DNA of 5,121 nucleotides from Nitrospirae bacterium GWC2_57_9. Its GTDB lineage: Bacteria; Nitrospirota; UBA9217. The DNA lies in the NCBI GenBank assembly GCA_001805085.1, contig MHEA01000051.1, positions 8,456 through 13,576 on the forward strand, read 5' to 3'. The notes beneath the pieces were generated by a model. That model made no database searches and was not told where the DNA came from. It saw only the letters and a list, made by a program, of their open reading frames with translations. Of this stretch, positions 1 to 5,121 are shown one piece after another. A program made the translations under genes and the position numbers. How positions within the stretch are numbered: the stretch's first letter is position 1; each line of letters opens with the position of its first letter.

Positions 1-59
1 AATCTTATTTTTCCTTCCAGAAACTTTTTGCTTTCCCTCTTTTTTGTGTTGCATAAAGT

Positions 60-100
60 TGAAAAAGCTGAGAAGGTCCTCAGGAGATCCTTCTCAGCTT
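60..100 (-). terminator. Rho-independent terminator of the dnaJ-hspR-clpB operon
   Basis: On the minus strand a perfect 12-bp stem, AAGCTGAGAAGG paired with CCTTCTCAGCTT (plus-strand arms 65-76 and 89-100), encloses a 12-nt loop. The loop can itself fold through TCC/GGA. A run of five T residues, two of them inside the stem, follows directly on the minus strand. The stem begins about 41 nt after the clpB stop codon. No T-run follows on the plus strand, so it should act on minus-strand transcription only. It marks the likely end of the operon. Confidence 0.88.
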
Positions 101-141
101 CATAAACAGTTGCATTTTCGAGCATCAGCCTGCCCCGCCCT

Positions 142-2742
142 TTAGCGAGTAACCGCCGCCTGTCCTGCCGGCCGGAATACCAGGTGCCGGTCCTCACGGT
201 CCACAATGACCCGCGATCCTTCTCTTATCTCTCCTGACAGGATCCTTGAGGCCAGCGGGTTCAGTACGTCCCGCTGGATCACCCGTTTCAGCGGTCTGGC
301 GCCGTAGACCCTATCAAAGCCTTCTTCGGCCATGAGTTCTTTGGCCTGCTCCGTGATCTCCAGCTCGACCTTTTTGTCCGCCAGCCTTTTCTGGACAGTC
401 GCGATCTGGATCGTAACGATCTGCTTCAGAACACCGGCATCAAGAGGATGGAAGATAATGATGTCGTCCACCCGGTTCAGGAACTCCGGTTTGAAGTGCT
501 GGCGCATCACCTCGGTGACGCGCTGTCTCATCTCATTCTCGTCGTTCTGGAGGTCCTGGATATACTGGCTCCCGATGTTGGAGGTCATGATCACGACCGT
601 GTTCTTGAAGTCCACGGTCCTGCCCTGTCCGTCCGTCAGCCTCCCGTCATCGAGCAGCTGAAGCAGCACATTGAATACCTCGGGATGGGCCTTCTCGATC
701 TCGTCGAAGAGAATTACGGAGTAGGGCTTCCTGCGCACTGCTTCCGTGAGTTGACCTCCCTCCTCGTACCCCACGTAGCCGGGAGGCGCACCGATCAAAC
801 GGGAGACTGTGTGGCGCTCCTGATATTCCGACATATCGATCCGGACCATGGCCTGCTCGTCATCGAAGAGGAATTCCGCCAGCCCCCTCGCCAGTTCCGT
901 TTTGCCGACACCGGTCGGCCCCATGAAGATAAAGCTGCCGATAGGCCTGTTCGGGTCCTGGATTCCTGCGCGAGCCCGCCTGACGGCATCGGACACCACC
1001 CGGATCGCCTCTTCCTGGCCCACGACCCTCATCGTCAGCCGCTCCTCCATATGCAGCAGTTTCTGCATCTCCCCTTCCAGCATTCGGGTCACGGGGATGC
1101 CGGTCCACTTTGCTACGATCTCTGCTATGTCCTCCTCATCGACCTCTTCCTTCAGGATCCTGACATGTGCCTGCAGATCGCTCAAGCGGACGGACGCTGC
1201 ATCGAGCTGTTTTTGCAGTTCCAGCAGTCTTCCGTACCGGAGCTCCGCCGCACGCCCGAGATTGCCTTCCCGGGCCGCTTTCTCGGCGTCTCTCTTCGTC
1301 TGCTCCATCTGCTCCTTGAGGCCGCCGATGTTCTGGATGGCCTCTTTCTCGGCATGCCATTGGGCGCGCAGTCCGCTTCTCTTTTCCGACAGCTCAGCGA
1401 TCTCCTTCTCGATCTTCGCCAGCCGTTCCTGCGAGCCGGGATCCTGCTCTTTCTTCACCGCCTCCCGCTCGATCTCGAGCTGCCGGATCCTGCGCTCCAC
1501 CTCGTCGAGCTCGGCCGGCATGCTGTCGATCTCCATCCGGAGCCGCGAGGCAGCCTCATCGACCAGGTCGATGGCCTTGTCCGGCAGGAAGCGGTCCGCG
1601 ATATACCGGTGCGAGAGGACTGCAGCGCTAACCAGCGCCGAATCCTTTATCTTCACCCCGTGATGCACCTCGTAACGCTCCTTCAGACCGCGCAGGATCG
1701 AGATCGTGTCCTCCACGGAAGGTTCCCCGACCACGACCGGCTGGAACCGGCGCTCCAAGGCCGGGTCCTTTTCGATGTATTTGCGGTACTCGTTCAGGGT
1801 GGTTGCGCCGACGCAGCGAAGCTCGCCGCGGGCAAGAGCCGGCTTGAGCATGTTCGATGCGTCCATGGAGCCTTCGGCAGCTCCGGCTCCCACTACGGTA
1901 TGCAGCTCGTCGATGAATAGGATGATTTCGCCGCTGGCCTCGGTCACTTCCTTCAAGACCGCCTTGAGCCGGTCTTCGAATTCGCCGCGATACTTGGCGC
2001 CTGCCACGAGCGCGCCCATGTCCAGCGCCACGACGCGCTTGTTCTTGAGCCCTTCCGGCACGTCGCCGCTGATGACCCGCTGCGCAAGGCCTTCGACAAT
2101 GGCGGTCTTGCCTACGCCCGGCTCCCCGATCAGGACAGGATTGTTCTTGGTGCGGCGGGAGAGCACCTGGACCACGCGCCTGATCTCCTCGTCCCTGCCG
2201 ATCACCGGGTCGAGCTTGCCCCGCCGCGCCATCTCTGTCAGGTCGCGGCCGTAGCGCGTCAGGGCCTGGTATTTGTCCTCCGGGTTCTGGTCGGTCACCC
2301 GCTGGCTTCCGCGGATATCCACGAGGACCGCGAAGATCTTGTCCCTCGTTACGCCGAACCGGACCAGGATGTCCCGGGCGGCGCCTTCTATCTCGGTCGC
2401 CGCGATCAGCAGATGCTCCGTGCTGATATACTCGTCCTTCAGCCGGTCTGCCTCCTCCTCGGCCCGCTCGAACAACTTGCCCAGCCGGGGCGCAAGATAG
2501 ATCTGGACCAGTCCCTCTACCCGGGGCAGCGCCGTGAGAGCGTCCTCGATCGCGTCCCGCAGCCTCCCGGGATCCGCTCCCAGTTTTTTCAACAGCGGAA
2601 GGACAACACCATCCGTCTGGTCAAGCAACGCGATCAGCAGGTGCTCCACGTCGACCTGCTGATGATGCCTTTTAGAGGCGCTATCCTGCGCTGCCTGGAC
2701 AGCCTCCTGTGCTTTTAATGTCAATTTGTCAAACCGTGCCAT
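142..2742 (-). CDS. clpB: ATP-dependent protein disaggregase ClpB (Hsp100)
   Basis: Cytosolic hexameric AAA+ chaperone that threads aggregated proteins through its pore, working with DnaK/DnaJ/GrpE. The 866-residue product is full length for the family. Visible parts in order: Clp_N repeat domain (about 1-145); NBD1 with Walker A GEPGVGKT (206-213), pore loop KYRGEFE (Tyr251), Walker B IDE (Asp278, Glu279) and arginine fingers RR at 331-332; the coiled-coil middle domain (about 405-530) that separates ClpB from ClpA and is the DnaK docking site; NBD2 with GPTGVGKT (608-615), pore loop GYVGYEEGG (655-663), Walker B FDE (Asp680, Glu681), arginine finger region FLNR (Arg757) and sensor-2 GAR (814-816). 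No catalytic residue is missing. The ATG start is supported by GGAGG four bases upstream and by the typical ClpB N-terminus. It is the last gene of the cluster, 55 bp after hspR. A GTG at codon 149 could give a shorter isoform. Confidence 0.98.
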   Translation of the reverse strand: MARFDKLTLKAQEAVQAAQDSASKRHHQQVDVEHLLIALLDQTDGVVLPLLKKLGADPGRLRDAIEDALTALPRVEGLVQIYLAPRLGKLFERAEEEADRLKDEYISTEHLLIAATEIEGAARDILVRFGVTRDKIFAVLVDIRGSQRVTDQNPEDKYQALTRYGRDLTEMARRGKLDPVIGRDEEIRRVVQVLSRRTKNNPVLIGEPGVGKTAIVEGLAQRVISGDVPEGLKNKRVVALDMGALVAGAKYRGEFEDRLKAVLKEVTEASGEIILFIDELHTVVGAGAAEGSMDASNMLKPALARGELRCVGATTLNEYRKYIEKDPALERRFQPVVVGEPSVEDTISILRGLKERYEVHHGVKIKDSALVSAAVLSHRYIADRFLPDKAIDLVDEAASRLRMEIDSMPAELDEVERRIRQLEIEREAVKKEQDPGSQERLAKIEKEIAELSEKRSGLRAQWHAEKEAIQNIGGLKEQMEQTKRDAEKAAREGNLGRAAELRYGRLLELQKQLDAASVRLSDLQAHVRILKEEVDEEDIAEIVAKWTGIPVTRMLEGEMQKLLHMEERLTMRVVGQEEAIRVVSDAVRRARAGIQDPNRPIGSFIFMGPTGVGKTELARGLAEFLFDDEQAMVRIDMSEYQERHTVSRLIGAPPGYVGYEEGGQLTEAVRRKPYSVILFDEIEKAHPEVFNVLLQLLDDGRLTDGQGRTVDFKNTVVIMTSNIGSQYIQDLQNDENEMRQRVTEVMRQHFKPEFLNRVDDIIIFHPLDAGVLKQIVTIQIATVQKRLADKKVELEITEQAKELMAEEGFDRVYGARPLKRVIQRDVLNPLASRILSGEIREGSRVIVDREDRHLVFRPAGQAAVTR

Positions 2743-2746
2743 AGTT

Positions 2747-2751
2747 CCTCC
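2747..2751 (-). promoter_or_regulatory. Ribosome binding site of clpB
   Basis: GGAGG lies four bases before the clpB ATG, within GGGAGGAACT. It is the clearest Shine-Dalgarno sequence in the window and fixes the clpB start. A small inverted repeat (ACGAC/GTCGT, plus-strand 2756-2760 and 2769-2773) lies just upstream and does not cover the site. Confidence 0.8.
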
Positions 2752-2797
2752 CGAAACGACGGGGATGAGTCGTCACTGAATAGATCAAACCTAAGCC

Positions 2798-3175
2798 CTA
2801 CTCGTCCCTCGTGATCATAACCCTTCTGAAGGGCACCAGCGCGTTCCTGGTCTCCTCCTGGCGGCGCATCTGCCGCTCCAGTTCACCGCGTAATTGTTGT
2901 ATCGTCTCCTCCATCTCGCGCTGCATCTGCTCCATCTTCTCGCGCATGGAAAGGATCACCTCGACTCCGGCGAGGTTCACGCCGAGCTCCCGCGTCAGGC
3001 GAAGGATCATCTCCAGTTTCTCCACGTCTTCCTCGGAATAGAGCCTCGTATTTCCCCCGGTCCTCTTGGGCTTGATGAATCCTTCCCGCTCATAGATCCG
3101 AAGCGTCTGAGGATGAATGCCCAGCATTTCAGAAACAACGCTGATCATGAACAGTCTATGTCCGCGTGCAGCCAT
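2798..3175 (-). CDS. hspR: MerR-family heat-shock repressor HspR
   Basis: Probable DNA-binding repressor of the chaperone operon. The 125-residue protein opens with a MerR winged helix-turn-helix: ISVVSEMLGIHPQTLRIYER at about 11-30, then the wing GGNTRLYSEEDV at about 41-52. The HPQTLR(I/L)YE signature is typical of HspR. A long charged helix follows (about 73-112, rich in E, K, R, M and Q), which would form the dimer coiled coil, and then a short tail with FRR. There is no effector-binding domain and no cysteine-based metal site, which fits HspR better than MerR, SoxR or BmrR. HspR of actinobacteria binds the HAIR inverted repeat, and a good match lies before dnaJ, supporting autoregulation. 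The start has GGGAG nine bases upstream, slightly long; Met10 is the next in-frame methionine but has less support. It lies 44 bp after dnaJ and 55 bp before clpB. The name rests on sequence and context, not on shown binding. Confidence 0.9.
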   Translation of the reverse strand: MAARGHRLFMISVVSEMLGIHPQTLRIYEREGFIKPKRTGGNTRLYSEEDVEKLEMILRLTRELGVNLAGVEVILSMREKMEQMQREMEETIQQLRGELERQMRRQEETRNALVPFRRVMITRDE

Positions 3176-3219
3176 ACCTCATCTCTCCCTATTTCCAGTT
3201 TAGTGCAAGCTCGACGGAA

Positions 3220-4383
3220 TTAGGCCCTCTTCCTGAACCCCCGGAAGGTAACATCCTTTCGCGGGTCGATCCCGTTCAGCCGGTCGAACTCCCGGACCAG
3301 TTCCTTTTCCCGGTCGCTGAGGCCTGTCGGTGTTACCACCTGGACGGTGACGTAATGATCGCCTGCCCCTCCGCCGCCGAGATGGGGAACTCCCTTTCCT
3401 TTCAATTTCATCTGCTGCCCGGTCTGTACCCCCTCGGGGAGCTTGAGCGATACCACGCCGTCCACGGTCGGGATCTCGATCTTTTCCCCCAAGGCGGCCT
3501 CTTTCACGGTCACCCGCGCCGTGGAATACAGATTGTCACCCTTGCGCTCGAAATAAAAGTGAGGCCGGACCCTCGTGATGATATAGATATCCCCGGCCTG
3601 GCCGCCCTTTTCACCCGGACCGCCCATGCCGGAAACTCTTATCTTGGACCCGTTGTCCACCCCAGGGGGGATCTTTACATTGATCCGTTCCGACCGGGGC
3701 AGCACGCCCCTGCCGCTGCAGGTTCGGCACGGGTTTGGATTGATCGTACCGTTCCCATGACAGGTAGGACAGGGCTGGACCATCTGCATGATTCCGCGGC
3801 CTTGCGATACGGTGCCGGCTCCCTGGCAGGTTGGGCAGGTCCGGGGCGCCGTGCCCGGCTGCGCTCCTGTTCCGGCGCAGGTCGAACAGGCGACTTCCCG
3901 TTGAAGATCGACCTGCATGGTCTTGCCGAATATGGCATCTTCCAGGTCGACTTCGACGGAATAGGTGATATCCTCGCCTTTTGCAGGGCCACGCGGCCTC
4001 ACCCGATCGCCGAACATGCCTCCGAAGATATCCTCAAAACCCTCGAAACCGCCTGACCGGAAATGCTCCGCTCCGCCGCCCCGGCCAAACCCTTCGAAGC
4101 CGCTAAACCCAGCAGTACCCTGACCCGGTCCGCCCGGGCCATACCCGCCGCTGAATGCCGCATGCCCGAACTGATCATACTGCTCCCGCTTCTTGGGATC
4201 AGAAAGCACCTCGTAGGCCTCGTTCATCTCTTTGAACTTATGCTCGGCATTCTTGTCCCCGGGATTCACGTCCGGGTGATATTTCCGCGCCAGTTTCCGG
4301 AAAGCCTTCTTGATATCAGGGTCGGATGCGCCTTTTTTGAGTCCTAGAATATCGTAATAGTCCCTTTTCGTTTCAGTAGCCAT
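3220..4383 (-). CDS. dnaJ: Type I J-domain co-chaperone DnaJ (Hsp40)
   Basis: Cytosolic co-chaperone that delivers unfolded clients to DnaK and stimulates its ATPase. The 387-residue protein has the full type I layout: J domain (about 7-75) with the essential HPD at 36-38; a Gly/Phe-rich linker (about 76-125); a zinc-binding domain with four intact CxxCxGxG motifs at 166-173, 183-190, 205-212 and 219-226; and the C-terminal client-binding beta domains (about 227-350). All eight zinc cysteines are present. The tail ends with an Arg/Lys-rich FRGFRKRA. The ATG is supported by the J-domain start and by a modest GGGG site six bases upstream. It is the first gene after the predicted HspR-controlled promoter. 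There is no dnaK or grpE beside it, so its Hsp70 partner is encoded elsewhere. CbpA-type paralogues lack the zinc fingers, so DnaJ is the better name, though it could be one of several DnaJ copies. Confidence 0.95.
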   Translation of the reverse strand: MATETKRDYYDILGLKKGASDPDIKKAFRKLARKYHPDVNPGDKNAEHKFKEMNEAYEVLSDPKKREQYDQFGHAAFSGGYGPGGPGQGTAGFSGFEGFGRGGGAEHFRSGGFEGFEDIFGGMFGDRVRPRGPAKGEDITYSVEVDLEDAIFGKTMQVDLQREVACSTCAGTGAQPGTAPRTCPTCQGAGTVSQGRGIMQMVQPCPTCHGNGTINPNPCRTCSGRGVLPRSERINVKIPPGVDNGSKIRVSGMGGPGEKGGQAGDIYIITRVRPHFYFERKGDNLYSTARVTVKEAALGEKIEIPTVDGVVSLKLPEGVQTGQQMKLKGKGVPHLGGGGAGDHYVTVQVVTPTGLSDREKELVREFDRLNGIDPRKDVTFRGFRKRA

Positions 4384-4394
4384 ATTTTACCCCG

Positions 4395-4407
4395 CACTAT
4401 TATAGTG
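4395..4407. repeat. 13-bp perfect palindrome at the predicted dnaJ transcription start
   Basis: CACTAT-T-ATAGTG reads as a perfect inverted repeat around one central base. It lies between the -10 box and the dnaJ ribosome binding site and covers the expected transcription start (about 4406). In the transcript it could form a 5-bp stem with a 3-base loop at the extreme 5' end, or as DNA it could be a second protein-binding site. It also contains an extra TATAAT (plus-strand 4399-4404), which has no usable -35 box at 17 bp. The function is unknown. Confidence 0.5.
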
Positions 4408-4441
4408 ATGATATTATAAAACCTGAGTGCATCATTGTCAA
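4406..4441 (-). promoter_or_regulatory. Consensus sigma-70 promoter of the dnaJ-hspR-clpB operon
   Basis: Reading the minus strand, TTGACA (plus-strand 4436-4441) and TATAAT (4413-4418) both match the housekeeping consensus exactly, with the optimal 17-bp spacing (4419-4435). The start would fall near 4406, giving a leader of about 23 nt before the dnaJ ATG. The stretch just upstream of the -35 is AT-rich and could help RNA polymerase bind. A promoter this close to consensus should be very active if unrepressed, which fits control by the overlapping HAIR operator. No sigma-32-type promoter was seen here. Confidence 0.85.
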
Positions 4442-4442
4442 G
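4422..4442. promoter_or_regulatory. HAIR-like HspR operator overlapping the -35 box
   Basis: On the minus strand the half-sites CTTGACA and ACTCAGG are separated by exactly 7 bp. The known HAIR consensus is CTTGAGT-N7-ACTCAAG, so the left half matches 5 of 7 and the right half 6 of 7, with the right spacing. The two mismatches in the left half are the CA that completes the TTGACA -35 box, so operator and promoter share bases. Bound HspR would block RNA polymerase directly. The match and spacing are seen in the sequence; the binding is inferred from the hspR gene two positions downstream. Confidence 0.75.
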
Positions 4443-4454
4443 TTTATGTGAATT

Positions 4455-4483
4455 AAAAAAAGCATTTTATTTTAAAATGCTTT
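4455..4483 (-). terminator. Rho-independent terminator after the HEAT-repeat gene
   Basis: A perfect 11-bp stem AAAGCATTTTA / TAAAATGCTTT (plus-strand arms 4459-4469 and 4473-4483) has a 3-base loop. On the minus strand it is followed by a T-run of seven (4461-4455, partly inside the stem) and then AATT. The stem is AT-rich with only two G-C pairs, so termination may be leaky. It begins 65 nt after the HEAT gene stop and ends 13 nt before the dnaJ -35 box, insulating the chaperone operon from upstream transcription. Confidence 0.7.
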
Positions 4484-4497
4484 AACCTAGTATGACG

Positions 4498-4541
4498 AAT
4501 TATCCCACTTTTGCCGTTAATTATACAACAATTCCCCACTT
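4498..4541. repeat. Pair of imperfect direct repeats, possible mobile-element end remnant
   Basis: AATTATCCCACTT (4498-4510) and AATTCCCCACTT (4530-4541) are direct repeats whose shared CCCACTT cores are 31 bp apart, about three helical turns. They lie in a non-coding, AT-rich stretch between the HEAT gene stop and its terminator. The style, repeated CCCCACTT motifs with TTTGCCG between them, reminds me of the multiple terminal repeats of IS21-family elements. No transposase is present in the window. It could equally be chance similarity or a binding site. Confidence 0.35.
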
Positions 4542-4548
4542 ATACGTC

Positions 4549-5121
4549 TTATACTGTTTCTTCTGCTGCTTCTTTCACTTGTAAATTAATAAAATGACTA
4601 TTCTTATAGATCCATACTTCTGATTGGTCAGATAATAGCCGGGGCATCTCACGCATAACCGCTGCCCGGTCCGTATCGCTTAATAAATCACGCAGGAGCC
4701 TGATTATTTCGAGACCGCGCACCCGAACCATCGCATTCTCGTCGGAAAGTGCCTTTACGGCCAAGTTCGTATAGGGTTCAACGGCAGTTGGAAGGACCTC
4801 TGCTATCGTGGCCAAGGCATAAAGGACCCCCGGCCGGAAGACGACTTCGTCGACATCATACACCTGTGCCAGGAGGGGGATGATATCCCTGAACCGGTCG
4901 GGGGCACAGCCCACGATCTCGCCGACGATCTCGGGGGCTGACCAGCCGATGCCGCCCGACTCGTCATTGAGGCTCCAGAGCTGCTTTCGGATGGTCTCGC
5001 GCAGGAATGCATAATCTTTGTTGACCATCTCTTTTGCCGACCGTCCTATGGCCTTGATCGCCCGCCAGCCGGCGAGCGTTTCCTTGTCGTAAGCCAGGCG
5101 CACGAGTTGGCTCAGGACCTT
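4549..5121 (-). CDS. HEAT-repeat-like protein, DVU0298-type (5' end outside window)
   Basis: The reading frame is open to the window edge, so only the last 190 residues and the TAA stop are seen. A GTG at 5101-5103 lies in frame but is probably internal, since the frame continues through KVLSQLV upstream of it. The visible part is all helical, with repeating helix pairs such as PGVLYALATIAEVLP and ENAMVRVRGLEIIRLL, as in HEAT or Armadillo-like scaffolds. The block LWSLNDESGGIGWSAPEIVG (from visible residue 48, about 4980 downward) is the hallmark I recall for the DVU0298 family of sulfate reducers and relatives, whose function is unknown. There is no signal peptide, membrane segment or catalytic motif in the visible part. 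The last 30 or so codons are far more AT-rich than the rest. It has its own terminator, so it is probably not in the chaperone operon. No specific function can be assigned. Confidence 0.8.
   Translation of the reverse strand, partial: KVLSQLVRLAYDKETLAGWRAIKAIGRSAKEMVNKDYAFLRETIRKQLWSLNDESGGIGWSAPEIVGEIVGCAPDRFRDIIPLLAQVYDVDEVVFRPGVLYALATIAEVLPTAVEPYTNLAVKALSDENAMVRVRGLEIIRLLRDLLSDTDRAAVMREMPRLLSDQSEVWIYKNSHFINLQVKEAAEETV

Noticed and set aside
1..59. A start of another minus-strand gene, suggested by the purine-rich GGAAGGA near position 12-18
   Set aside because: No ATG, GTG or TTG follows on the minus strand before the window ends, so no gene can be supported. The GTTGCAT sequence at 49-55 that recurs at 109-115 is too short to mean much.
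448..1920. A 490-codon open frame on the plus strand opposite clpB
   Set aside because: It lies wholly antisense to an intact, highly conserved clpB. The translation has no recognisable domain, and long antisense frames are common opposite GC-rich genes with biased codon use.
2743..2797. A separate clpB promoter or second HAIR between hspR and clpB
   Set aside because: A TTGATC sequence is present, but no -10-like hexamer at suitable spacing and no CTTGA/TCAAG pair was seen. The small ACGAC/GTCGT inverted repeat is too short to be a convincing terminator.
3156..3182. An 8-codon ATG mini-ORF overlapping the hspR start in another frame
   Set aside because: The only Shine-Dalgarno-like sequence (GGGAG, 3185-3189) is two bases from this ATG, too close to use, and sits nine bases from the hspR ATG, so it more likely serves hspR.
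3176..3219. A HAIR or promoter between dnaJ and hspR
   Set aside because: The minus strand holds CTTGCACTAAACT, which only partly resembles a HAIR half-site and lacks the second half at 7-bp spacing; no -10/-35 pair is visible.
3166..4056. A 296-codon open frame on the plus strand opposite dnaJ
   Set aside because: It is antisense to conserved DnaJ domains including the zinc fingers, is low in recognisable motifs, and is best explained as a shadow of dnaJ.
4520..4525. An extra TATAAT on the minus strand downstream of the HEAT gene stop
   Set aside because: The hexamer 17 bp upstream (GACGTA) is not a -35 box, and any transcript would meet the terminator at 4455-4483 almost at once.

Overview
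The window holds a compact heat-shock chaperone cluster. All genes lie on the minus strand, so the transcriptional order runs from the right end of the window to the left. The coding regions are GC-rich and carry good Shine-Dalgarno sequences. The gene order dnaJ-hspR-clpB, with no dnaK or grpE between, and a neighbour resembling the DVU0298 family, suggest a Gram-negative anaerobe of the Desulfobacterota (former Deltaproteobacteria) or a related phylum. This assignment is inferred from gene content and order only, because no taxonomic marker is present.

Layout, in transcription order. (1) 5121-4549: the 3' part of a HEAT-repeat-like protein of the DVU0298 type, whose start lies outside the window. 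(2) 4548-4384: an AT-rich intergenic region. It holds a pair of imperfect direct repeats (AATT..CCCACTT), an intrinsic terminator for the HEAT gene, and a consensus sigma-70 promoter (TTGACA, 17 bp, TATAAT). The -35 box of that promoter is embedded in a good match to the HspR operator HAIR, and a 13-bp palindrome sits at the predicted transcription start. (3) 4383-3220: dnaJ, a complete type I J-protein. (4) 3175-2798: hspR, a short MerR-family repressor. (5) 2742-142: clpB, a complete Hsp100 disaggregase. (6) 100-60: a strong intrinsic terminator. (7) 59-1: AT-rich and purine-rich on the minus strand, with no gene recognised.

The three chaperone-cluster genes are separated by 44 and 54-55 bp, with no terminator or convincing promoter between them, so they probably form one operon. 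The proposed logic is an autoregulated stress circuit. HspR would occupy the HAIR over the -35 box and silence an intrinsically strong promoter. On proteotoxic stress the repressor would be released, and DnaJ (substrate delivery to DnaK), ClpB (disaggregation) and more HspR would be made together. DnaK and GrpE must be encoded elsewhere.

I see no clearly new biological system. The items most worth a second look are the HAIR/-35 overlap, the AT-rich island of about 257 bp that breaks into the 3' end of the HEAT gene, and the repeat pair in that island, which could be a remnant of a mobile-element end.
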